A DNA stretch of 41,146 nucleotides from Bacteroidaceae bacterium (GTDB lineage: Bacteria > Bacteroidota > Bacteroidia > Bacteroidales > Bacteroidaceae), in NCBI GenBank assembly GCA_017614895.1, contig JAGAAZ010000160.1, forward strand, positions 1 to 41,146, in the 5' to 3' direction. Shown piece by piece: positions 33,234-40,391 of the stretch (position 1 is its first letter; every line of letters begins with the position of its first letter). Position numbers and translations under genes: made by a program. The notes under the pieces are model-generated. The model was not told the origin of the DNA. It saw nothing but the letters and a program-made list of their open reading frames with translations, and searched no databases.

Positions 33234-33384
33234 TTTTGCTCCTTCGCCTCTTTCTGAGGCTTGGACAGACAACAATTACCAATAATTGACAATAATTTTA
33301 TCCAATAATTATTTTTGGAATCAATTTTTGGTAATTATTGGTAATTATTGTTTTTCGAGACACCGGAGGTGTTGAGAGCAGAGG
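33234..33384. mobile_element. Gene-less foldback copy of the GxxExxY element
   Basis: About 150 bp that fold on themselves. The left arm (33234-33309) aligns without gaps to the left end of the 30414 element, sharing AATTACCAATAATTGACAAT at 33274-33293. The right arm (about 33314-33384) is the inverted copy, more divergent (GGTAATTATTGGTAATTATTG). The end hairpins are GCCTC/GAGGC (33246-33260) and ACACC/GGTGT (33360-33372). The two arms meet near 33312 with no gene between. It starts 3 bp after the S46 stop codon. It looks like a MITE-style derivative of the nuclease-carrying element. Confidence 0.7.
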
Positions 33385-33408
33385 AACCTTCTTTCTGTTA
33401 CAATAATT

Positions 33409-33441
33409 GAATCCCCGAAGCCATCACGGTTTCGGGGATTC
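33409..33441. terminator. Strong hairpin between convergent genes
   Basis: Perfect 11-bp stem GAATCCCCGAA (33409-33419) / TTCGGGGATTC (33431-33441) with an 11-base loop. There is no clear T-run on either side. It lies between the S46 gene with its foldback element and the minus-strand lipoprotein gene, so it probably ends transcripts from one or both sides. Confidence 0.5.
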
Positions 33442-33511
33442 CTGTCTAAAAACTAACCAATATCTATTCTAATCAATCTGTTGCACTTTACCAACTTTTA
33501 TACTTTTTACT

Positions 33512-33667
33512 TTACCAAACGATGATGCGAGCTCTGTGTGGTGGAGGAGGTGGCGGTGGGGGAGCCCCGTAGCCATAATCCGGTTCGAAAAGCCAGCAGT
33601 CACAGAGGCAAGACTGCATCAAGAGCGATCCAAGAATCACTGCTAAGAAAAGAATCAACTTTTTCAT
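33512..33667 (-). CDS. Small proline-rich lipoprotein
   Basis: 51 residues. MKKLILFLAVILGSLLMQSC is a lipoprotein signal peptide with the lipobox Cys at position 20, followed by LCDCWLFEPDYGYGA, a run of eight prolines (36-43), and HRARIIVW at the C-terminus. The mature peptide would be a lipid-anchored 32-residue peptide. It is the only plus-to-minus switch in this half of the window and has its own promoter at 33743-33773, so I regard it as real despite its size. I do not recognise the family; similar tiny lipoproteins are common in Bacteroidales. It is transcribed divergently from the pilus operon. Confidence 0.7.
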   Translation of the reverse strand: MKKLILFLAVILGSLLMQSCLCDCWLFEPDYGYGAPPPPPPPPHRARIIVW

Positions 33668-33742
33668 AAGGCTTCATTTTTTAAGAGTTTGTAAATCATT
33701 TTGAGTCTCGTCCAGCATTGCTGCTGTTTTTTGTTGACGATG

Positions 33743-33773
33743 CAAAGTTACGGGGTTTTGATTCGCTTTGCAA
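33743..33773 (-). promoter_or_regulatory. Promoter of the small lipoprotein gene
   Basis: On the minus strand, TAACTTTG (33743-33750) matches TAnnTTTG, with TTG (33771-33773) 20 bp upstream. It would give a leader of about 70 nt. Confidence 0.65.
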
Positions 33774-33928
33774 GGGCATTTCTCCTAAATGGGGACGTAA
33801 AATTCCTAATCGTGGTGGGTGTTTCCCTCTCATTCTCTTCATTTTTGTCATATTATCCCCCTCAAAATGGCATACTTTTACATGAATTAAGTTAAATGAT
33901 GTTAACAGGGGGGGGTGAAAGGTGGCTT

Positions 33929-33964
33929 TTTGTTCTATTATATGAAAAAAATCGTTTATATTTG
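33929..33964 (+). promoter_or_regulatory. Promoter of the type V pilus operon
   Basis: TATATTTG (33957-33964) fits the -7 consensus and lies 18 bp before the ATG at 33983. The best upstream TTTG (33929-33932) leaves a 24-bp spacer, longer than the usual 20, so the promoter may need help or be weak. Confidence 0.55.
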
Positions 33965-33982
33965 CGAGTTATAAACACCTAT

Positions 33983-35563
33983 ATGACGGTAAAGGAGACA
34001 GTTTTGTATAGAGAAAAGACCATAATTCAGAGCGTCGTCCTTCTATTGATATTGACACTTTTTATGGGCGGCGGGGCATACGCACAAGAGAATTTTGCTG
34101 TGCGCAATAACTTGATTTATGACATTTCTGGAACTCCTAATCTTGGTGTTGATTTCCGTGTTTCTCCTCATTGGACATTAGGTCTTAATGCTGGTTACCG
34201 TCCTTGGCCAACCGATGACAACACAGCCCGCAAATGGAAGCATTTCCTCATCGCTCCTGAACTTCGTCATTGGACCGACAGCACTTTCCATCGTTCTTAT
34301 TGGGGCACAAATGTCTTCTACAGTCACTACAACGTAGGACACGTTACTTTCCCATTCAGTCTTTATCAGACAGTACGCGACCATCGTGTACAAGGCGATC
34401 TTGTTGGTTTGGGTGCTTTTTATGGACGTTCTTGGCGACTCAACCGTTACTTCCGTCTGGAAGGCGAACTGGGTTTGGGCATTGGCTACACTTGGGCAAA
34501 GAAGTACGAATGTGCGCATTGTGGAGCCTATGAGGGAAAACACAACAAAGCATTCCTGATTCCTAAGCTGACCCTCAATATCGTTTATCAGAAGTCGGAG
34601 AAGAAGCCTGCTGAACCTGTTATCATTGACATTCCTGTCAAGCCCGACACGGTGCCTGCACTCGTGCTGACCTTCCATTCTGTGGCAGACAATACAGGTA
34701 AGGCTGGAATTCTGCAGCAAGATAATCCTGTGTTGGCACACATCTCCCAATATCGTCCATACGACCATACCCGTATCTTGCGCAAAGAGAAAGGTGCGCT
34801 CTATGTTCACTTCCCTGTCGGCAAGAGCGAACTCACTCGCGACTTCCGCGACAATGCTCCTGTTCTCGATCGCATTGTTGATATTACCCGTCAGGTAATG
34901 GCAGATTCAACCAGCTCAGTGAAACGCATCCAGATTGTTGGTTTGGCGTCTATCGAAGGCGCTGTCGATGCCAATGAGAAGTTGGCAGCAGGTCGTGGCG
35001 AAGCTTTGAAGCAATACATCCAGCAACAAGTGCCTGAAGCAACCAGCTCGATGTTCGATGTGGCGAATGGTGGCGAAGCATGGACAGAACTGCGTGACCA
35101 GATCAACGATGTGGTGAAGGAGATGACGAAGAGTGGTACTGAAGCTGATGGTGGTCGCTTGGCAGGTTTGCGAGAGGCAATAGGCATCATCGACAGCGAG
35201 GCAGACCTCACCCGTCGTGAACAGAAATTGCGTCAGCTTCGACAAGGGCAAACCTTTGCCTACATCAAGGAGCATCTGTTGGCTGACCAGCGTAACTCGG
35301 GTTACATTCGCATCTTCTATGATTATGTACCTGATGCAGCAGCTGCTACCATCAATCAGGCCAGTCAGCTGATGCAACAGGAGCGCTATCAAGAAGCACT
35401 GGGTCTCCTGCAAGGAGTGAAGAACGACCCACGTGGATGGAATGCCCTCGGTGTGGCGCTTTGGCATACTGGCGAAAAAGATGCAGCGCTCGACTACTTC
35501 CGTCGCGCTGTTCAGCAAGGCAATGCTGATGCACGGGAGAATTTGAGACAGCTGACAAGATAA
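33983..35563 (+). CDS. DUF3575 / OmpA-like / TPR outer membrane protein of the pilus locus
   Basis: 526 residues from the ATG at 33983; the longer frame from 33896 would start upstream of the promoter. A signal peptide (VVLLLILTLFMGGGAYAQ) leads to a DUF3575-type beta-barrel domain (about 40-205: NNLIYDISGTPNLGVDFRVS, LIAPELRHW, GELGLGIGYTWAKKYE). It is followed by an OmpA-like domain (about 270-390: VHFPVGKSELTRDFRDN, QIVGLASIEGAVDANEKLA) and C-terminal TPR-like helices (about 455-525: EALGLLQGVKNDPRGWNALG). Genes of this type sit just before fimbrillin genes in many Bacteroidales pilus loci and probably help assemble or anchor pili in the outer membrane, though the mechanism is not known. 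The fimbrillin gene follows after 47 bp. Confidence 0.85.
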   Translation: MTVKETVLYREKTIIQSVVLLLILTLFMGGGAYAQENFAVRNNLIYDISGTPNLGVDFRVSPHWTLGLNAGYRPWPTDDNTARKWKHFLIAPELRHWTDSTFHRSYWGTNVFYSHYNVGHVTFPFSLYQTVRDHRVQGDLVGLGAFYGRSWRLNRYFRLEGELGLGIGYTWAKKYECAHCGAYEGKHNKAFLIPKLTLNIVYQKSEKKPAEPVIIDIPVKPDTVPALVLTFHSVADNTGKAGILQQDNPVLAHISQYRPYDHTRILRKEKGALYVHFPVGKSELTRDFRDNAPVLDRIVDITRQVMADSTSSVKRIQIVGLASIEGAVDANEKLAAGRGEALKQYIQQQVPEATSSMFDVANGGEAWTELRDQINDVVKEMTKSGTEADGGRLAGLREAIGIIDSEADLTRREQKLRQLRQGQTFAYIKEHLLADQRNSGYIRIFYDYVPDAAAATINQASQLMQQERYQEALGLLQGVKNDPRGWNALGVALWHTGEKDAALDYFRRAVQQGNADARENLRQLTR

Positions 35564-35596
35564 TTGAGATGAAAAAGAATAATATTAACAAATAAA

Positions 35597-35610
35597 AACT
35601 TTCGAAAGTT
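35597..35610. repeat. Perfect palindrome at the fimbrillin start
   Basis: AACTTTCGAAAGTT, a 14-bp perfect palindrome ending directly before the ATG at 35611. It could be an operator half-site pair, or a stem that covers the translation start. Confidence 0.6.
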
Positions 35611-37425
35611 ATGAAAAAGAATTACTTTTATGCTATGATGAGCGCGATAGCACTCACGAGCGCAATTGGATTCACCGCTTGTTCGTCTGACGACGGAGCA
35701 GTAGCAGATGTGAACCCCACTTATGATGGTGAAAGTGTGAAGACGCAATTTTCCATTTCTTTCCCAGAAAATGTGGTATCAACACGTATGTCATCATCAA
35801 CCGTTCAGGCTGCTGAAAACCTTGCTTCTTTTCGTGGTATGACAAACATTGTGCTGATACCTTACTCGTCTGCAAGTGACCGAACTACACGTCTGGGTGA
35901 TAACATCACCTTAGGAGCAGGGACAATGGTTCAACCGGCTCCATCTACAGAGGAGCCGCAGCTTGAAAATTCTATACCAAGTGGTAAATTGTTGGAGAAG
36001 AATAATGCTGTATTGTTCCAAGATGTGACGATACCTTTAGGAACTTCAGGTTTTCTTTTCTATGGAAAAGCAACGGGCGAAGATGGTTATGCTAATGGAT
36101 CTTTAACCCCCTCCAGTGACTTTACTGGTGAGTCAAGTACAATATCCTTTTCTCCTACACCAATTGTTACAACAATTAATAAGACTAAGGGAGATGCATT
36201 GGCTACATATGTCACTAACATAGCTCAAGCTAAAGATGCAACAGATGCAGCAATCACATGGGCGACTTGTACTGATCCAAATCTTGCACAATTATATACT
36301 AACTTTACAAGCTTGAAAGCAGGTGCTTCTGCTTATGTTCAGGCAGTTGTTCAGGATTTGTATTCGTCTATTAAAGACAATACCGATAAAGTCTCTTTAG
36401 CCATTAAGGCTGCTATCACAAATTCCACTTATGCATCCGTAAACTCAACAACTGGAAAACTTGATTTCACGGATGCCATTAGTGGTTATCCAGGTAATAA
36501 TAATTCTATGCCTGATGGTACAGCCGTTTTATCATGGAATGAAGGAACTGCAACAGTTTTAGCAAAAGGATCCGCTACTTATGAGGAGATGGACAAAATT
36601 GTATATCCAGCTTCTCTATATTATTTTGCGAATAGTGGTGTAAATGTCTCTAATGCACCTCAACTGAATAACTATACTGCTGCTGCAAATGATACATGGG
36701 AGAAAGTTCTTAACAACTATGATGGAACTTCAGTTACTCCAGCCACCCGTTCTGTTGCGATAACTAATCAGATTCAGTATGCTGTAGGTCGTTTGGATGT
36801 TTCTGTTGCTGCATTATCAGCAGAAAAGTATTATGATCGTGAAGGAAAAGAGATTACAATTCCTGCCAATGCTTTTACATTGAATGGTGTTCTGATAGGT
36901 GGTCAGAAAAGTGTTGACTACAAATTTGAGCCCAATGGTTCGACGGAGTATGTTATTTATGATAATACTATTAACACTACGTCAGCCTCAGCAGTGTTAG
37001 CCTCATCAACTGCTATTGGTCCAACCTATACATTGGCTTTGGAGACTGTAGCAGAGCGCCCTGTCTATGTCGCATTGGAGTTTGTGAATAATAGTGGACA
37101 AGATTTCAAGGGTGTTGATGGAATCGTCAAGGCTGGATGTAAGTTCTATATGGTGGCAACACTTGATCCTACGGCTACAACAGGTGGTGTTGCTAATGCA
37201 AGTAATACGGGAAAAAGAGTGTTTATGCAAGACTTCAAGACGATTGCTAATTTCACGATAGGTGCTGGTTCTCCTGATGGTAACCATGATGGTCAGTCTG
37301 ATACTCCTGGAGGTTTTGCTAATGCTTATACGACGGTTCCAGACTTGCGTACTCCTGAATTGGAGTTAGGTTTTTCTGTGGACCTTACATGGCAATCAGG
37401 TATTACATTTAATGTAACATTCTAA
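35611..37425 (+). CDS. Shaft-like fimbrillin (Mfa1/FimA-type), type V pilus
   Basis: 604-residue lipoprotein precursor. The signal peptide ends at Cys24 (IGFTACSSDD). R59 in VVSTRM is a likely protease cleavage site; in type V pili an Arg-specific protease removes such a propeptide so that a donor strand can be exchanged. Two beta-sandwich domains follow, with FRGMTNIVLIPY (about 74-85), IVYPASLYYFAN and AVGRLDVSV. The C-terminus (FMQDFKTIANFTIGA...VPDLRTPELELGFSV) matches the second fimbrillin at 38624, so the two are paralogues. It is longer than P. gingivalis Mfa1. The middle of the gene (36100-37100) is more AT-rich than the gene before it, as in diversifying pilin genes. A strong hairpin follows its stop. 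Confidence 0.85.
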   Translation: MKKNYFYAMMSAIALTSAIGFTACSSDDGAVADVNPTYDGESVKTQFSISFPENVVSTRMSSSTVQAAENLASFRGMTNIVLIPYSSASDRTTRLGDNITLGAGTMVQPAPSTEEPQLENSIPSGKLLEKNNAVLFQDVTIPLGTSGFLFYGKATGEDGYANGSLTPSSDFTGESSTISFSPTPIVTTINKTKGDALATYVTNIAQAKDATDAAITWATCTDPNLAQLYTNFTSLKAGASAYVQAVVQDLYSSIKDNTDKVSLAIKAAITNSTYASVNSTTGKLDFTDAISGYPGNNNSMPDGTAVLSWNEGTATVLAKGSATYEEMDKIVYPASLYYFANSGVNVSNAPQLNNYTAAANDTWEKVLNNYDGTSVTPATRSVAITNQIQYAVGRLDVSVAALSAEKYYDREGKEITIPANAFTLNGVLIGGQKSVDYKFEPNGSTEYVIYDNTINTTSASAVLASSTAIGPTYTLALETVAERPVYVALEFVNNSGQDFKGVDGIVKAGCKFYMVATLDPTATTGGVANASNTGKRVFMQDFKTIANFTIGAGSPDGNHDGQSDTPGGFANAYTTVPDLRTPELELGFSVDLTWQSGITFNVTF

Positions 37426-37436
37426 TTAGTATGACT

Positions 37437-37470
37437 TATCGCACAGGGGGATTTTTTCCTCTGTGCGATA
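37437..37470 (+). terminator. Hairpin after the first fimbrillin gene
   Basis: Stem TATCGCACAG (37437-37446) / CTGTGCGATA (37461-37470) with a loop rich in G, T and C. There is no T-run directly after, but the next gene has no clear promoter of its own. This fits partial termination or 3' end protection that keeps shaft mRNA in excess over anchor and tip mRNA. Confidence 0.65.
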
Positions 37471-37509
37471 CCAACAAAAAATTGCTACATAGTTACAGAA
37501 AACTTTTTT

Positions 37510-37555
37510 CCTAACTAGGGAAAAATATTTTCTTAGTTAGGGAGAAAATTTCTCC
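37510..37555. repeat. Second CCTAACT/AGTTAGG inverted repeat
   Basis: Arms CCTAACT (37510-37516) and AGTTAGG (37535-37541), followed by a second small inverted repeat GGAGAAA/TTTCTCC (37541-37555). The arms use the same words as the repeat at 3172-3197 in opposite arrangement. Confidence 0.55.
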
Positions 37556-37603
37556 TGTATGTTGATGATATAATGTAAATGTACGCGCGCATACGTTACG
37601 TGT

Positions 37604-38608
37604 ATGAGAAGAGGAAAATGGAACATAGTTGATTGGATATTGGGGTTGACCTTACTGGTCAGCTTTGCTGCCTGTTCGACCATCGATGAGGACATGAGCG
37701 ACTGTGGTGAGAAATTTGAGATGGAATATGAGCTGCAGTTGATTACCAACATCGAGACAGAGTTGCAAACCCAGTTGACAATCGGTAAAGAGGTGTTTGT
37801 TGCAGATGCCTTGAGCAGCCATTTGGCCAAGATCTTTACAGGCGTTGCCCACGACATAGACCTTTCTTTCTACGACATCAGTAGTGAAGCGCACTTGCGG
37901 TATCATAGAAGCGATGTGATTAATGATAGCGTGAAGAGTTATTCATTATTTTTGCCTGTGCAGAAATATCGCACGCTGGCTTTGGCCAACCTGCAGAATA
38001 ACTCGGTAGTGAGTGTGGTGGGAGGTGATCAAAGTAGTACATTGGCATTGGTGCAGAAATCGGGAGAGATCATTGAATCGCACGAGACAGGTATCTTTAC
38101 CGCTCGTACTGATTTGGAAATGTTGGAGGGTGAGGATCAAACCTTCCATGCAGATCTCTATATGGCAAACAGTGCGACTGTCTTAGTGCTTGAAAACACG
38201 GACGGCGTGGATGTGAAGGACATACAGGTGTATGCTACAGGATTTGCCACAGGATTCAACGTTAACGACAGCATCTACACCTTTGTGGATAATCCGCCTT
38301 TGGTTCATGCCAAATCTATAGATACTGGCGCAGACGATATGTTGTGTTTCAGTACCATCAATTTCCCATCACGTGATAAAGCCGAGGGTGATGAGCCTTT
38401 GTGGCAGTATGTTGTTTATGTAACCCTTGCTGATGGATCTGTGACAAAATCAGTGCTGGAGATGGAAGAGCCTTTGAAGGCAGGAGAGATAAAAGTAGTG
38501 AAGGCACGCCTGCAAATAGACGGTAGTTTGCAACCTGTCAGTACAGAAGTGGGTGTGAGTGTGACGCTCGACTGGAAGCAGGGTGGTTCGTATGAGTCGG
38601 AAATGTAA
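37604..38608 (+). CDS. FimB/Mfa2-type pilus anchor lipoprotein
   Basis: 334 residues. The lipoprotein signal ends at Cys24 (LTLLVSFAACSTIDEDMSDC). The DEDMSDCGEKFEMEYEL start is characteristic of the FimB/Mfa2 family, whose members anchor type V pili in the outer membrane and limit their length. The middle (LTIGKEVFVADALSSHLAKIF, HDIDLSFYDISSEAHLRYH) is beta-rich. It lacks the S-T-R-M type cleavage site found in the flanking fimbrillins, as expected for an anchor that keeps its lipid. It follows the shaft gene after 178 bp that contain a hairpin and an inverted repeat; the second fimbrillin starts 15 bp after its stop. Confidence 0.82.
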   Translation: MRRGKWNIVDWILGLTLLVSFAACSTIDEDMSDCGEKFEMEYELQLITNIETELQTQLTIGKEVFVADALSSHLAKIFTGVAHDIDLSFYDISSEAHLRYHRSDVINDSVKSYSLFLPVQKYRTLALANLQNNSVVSVVGGDQSSTLALVQKSGEIIESHETGIFTARTDLEMLEGEDQTFHADLYMANSATVLVLENTDGVDVKDIQVYATGFATGFNVNDSIYTFVDNPPLVHAKSIDTGADDMLCFSTINFPSRDKAEGDEPLWQYVVYVTLADGSVTKSVLEMEEPLKAGEIKVVKARLQIDGSLQPVSTEVGVSVTLDWKQGGSYESEM

Positions 38609-38623
38609 AGGAACGTTTGAGCA

Positions 38624-40348
38624 ATGATGATGAAAAGTGAGAAAATAGGATGTATCGTGACAATGCTGATGGCACTGTTCGTATTGTCATGTACCTCTGA
38701 CGAAACGCTTTCCAACACGGATTCTTTGGAGAATGTTCCTGTGAGTTTGGCGATGAATGTATCAACGAACAACGCTTCCACAAGAATGACCGAGGAAATG
38801 ACCCAGCAGGAGGGTCAAGTTTTTCGTGGCATTCGGGATCAGCGTCTTTTCCCCTTTGATGCCGATGCTTTGAATAATAACTTGATTGCATCAGGCAAAC
38901 AGCCTTTATCCACTTATATTACGAACCTCAATAAGTATAATGAAGAAACCGATAACCTTCATTATTTTGATGATCGTTCAGTGAAGATTCCGAACGGAAC
39001 TGCTGCTTTCCTTTGCTATTGCAGGGCTATTCCATCAGGTTCTAAATTTGCGAATGGTTCCCTGATTACTAATGTCATCAAGGAAAATGCTGGGGATGAA
39101 TTGGATTTGACAAATTCATCCACATCGGATATTCTGTTTGAACCAGAAAAGATATATACTGATGTTGAGAACGACGAAGTGATGGTACCTGCTGCAGCCA
39201 CTGTAATAGCAGATTATTTGACAGCTATAGCTGCAGCTGTGAAGGCAACACCAGGCAAAGAGGAACTTTACCGTTTATTGACGAATGGCAGTGTTGCTCC
39301 TGATGCCAAAAACCATACCCATCTGCTGGCGTGCTCCAGCACAAATGTGGCGAAGTTGGCTGAATGGGTGGCAGCAGAGGGTGTTAATTTGTCATCATTA
39401 ACTGCACCAACAGCAAATTATCCTGCTGAAATCAATTTGCCTGATGGTGTAATCAATTTGCCTGATGGTGTAGCAGTGGTGAAGTGGGATAACACACTTG
39501 AGCAATTTGTACCTCAGGTGCAGACCAATACCGATGTAAATAACATCAATAGCTTGAATCGTTTTGTCTATCCAGCCGAACTATATTATTATGCCAACAG
39601 CCGTATTAAGACATCGAGAAAGAGTATAAAGCTAGATTATTCGAATAAGTCATGGGCAGACGTCTTGGCTAAGTATGATCCAGGTTATGGAAAGATGGAT
39701 GTATTAATCAATTCTGTTGCCATTATTGATCCTCTTTCTTATGCGGTGGGATGCCTGCAGGTGGGCTTAAATGTGTCGAGCACTTTGGAGGATGCAGCAG
39801 AACCAGCAAAAACCATCACGCTCAAAGACGGAAAGACAGAAGGAGAAAATGCCTCCTTCCCACTGACAGCCGTTTTGATCAGTGGCCAGTTTGCGCAGGG
39901 TTATGACTTTACGCCTAAAGGTGAGGCAGATGAGTACATCATTTATGACAAAACGATAGAGGGTGCGATATCAATGGGAGCTCCTACTCTTGCTTCCTCT
40001 ACCAAATACACCAACACTTTGGTATTGCAAACTAAGAACGGAGAGAATGTGCGTTTTGCATTGGAATTCGAAAATAATAGTGGGGTTGATTTTCAGGGCA
40101 TCAACGGAACGGTGTTTAAAGGAACTAAGTTCTACTTGGTGGGGCAGATTAAGGTGCCTGTGGATCAAGATCAAGACTACAAGAAGCGTGTGTTCACCAA
40201 GAATCATATCACTAAGGGTGTTGTCACGATTTCCAGTTTGAAAGAGGCATATACCTACCTGCCTGATTTGTTGGATCCGCGTTTGGAGGTAGGCATACAG
40301 TTGGTACCTAATTGGATTCAGGTCACTACCACGAATGTACCACTTTGA
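38624..40348 (+). CDS. Second Mfa1-type fimbrillin lipoprotein
   Basis: 574 residues; three ATGs in a row (38624, 38627, 38630) make the exact start uncertain. Signal peptide ending at Cys23 (MALFVLSCTSDE), and R54 in NASTRM as the likely processing site, in the same context as in the first fimbrillin. Shared blocks include FVYPAELYYYANS, LSYAVGCLQVGL, FALEFENNSGVDFQGINGTV and YLPDLLDPRLEVGIQL. It may be a minor or alternative shaft subunit, or a structural subunit near the tip. A perfect 21-bp tandem duplication at 39430-39471 doubles the peptide INLPDGV. The next gene starts after 43 bp. Confidence 0.82.
   Translation: MMMKSEKIGCIVTMLMALFVLSCTSDETLSNTDSLENVPVSLAMNVSTNNASTRMTEEMTQQEGQVFRGIRDQRLFPFDADALNNNLIASGKQPLSTYITNLNKYNEETDNLHYFDDRSVKIPNGTAAFLCYCRAIPSGSKFANGSLITNVIKENAGDELDLTNSSTSDILFEPEKIYTDVENDEVMVPAAATVIADYLTAIAAAVKATPGKEELYRLLTNGSVAPDAKNHTHLLACSSTNVAKLAEWVAAEGVNLSSLTAPTANYPAEINLPDGVINLPDGVAVVKWDNTLEQFVPQVQTNTDVNNINSLNRFVYPAELYYYANSRIKTSRKSIKLDYSNKSWADVLAKYDPGYGKMDVLINSVAIIDPLSYAVGCLQVGLNVSSTLEDAAEPAKTITLKDGKTEGENASFPLTAVLISGQFAQGYDFTPKGEADEYIIYDKTIEGAISMGAPTLASSTKYTNTLVLQTKNGENVRFALEFENNSGVDFQGINGTVFKGTKFYLVGQIKVPVDQDQDYKKRVFTKNHITKGVVTISSLKEAYTYLPDLLDPRLEVGIQLVPNWIQVTTTNVPL
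39430..39471 (+). repeat. Perfect 21-bp tandem duplication in the second fimbrillin
   Basis: Unit 39430-39450 is repeated exactly at 39451-39471 and encodes INLPDGV twice. It is in frame, recent (no mismatches), and could expand or contract by replication slippage. Confidence 0.9.
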
Positions 40349-40352
40349 TCGA

Positions 40353-40386
40353 GTTGACAGTTGAGAGTTGAAAATTGACAGTTAAG
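40353..40386 (+). repeat. Short direct repeats before the tip gene
   Basis: GTTGACAGTTGAGAGTTG followed by AAAATTGACAGTTAAG: three or four copies of a (G/A)TTGA(C/G)A word in the 43-bp gap between the second fimbrillin and the next gene. Confidence 0.45.
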
Positions 40387-40391
40387 AAAGT

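Larger units (their letters stand above)
33668..33982. other. Divergent intergenic region before the pilus operon
   Basis: 315 bases between the minus-strand lipoprotein and the DUF3575 gene. It holds both divergent promoters (33743-33773 minus, 33929-33964 plus) and a run of eight G at 33908-33915. No flipped inverted repeats of an invertible promoter are apparent. Confidence 0.6.
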
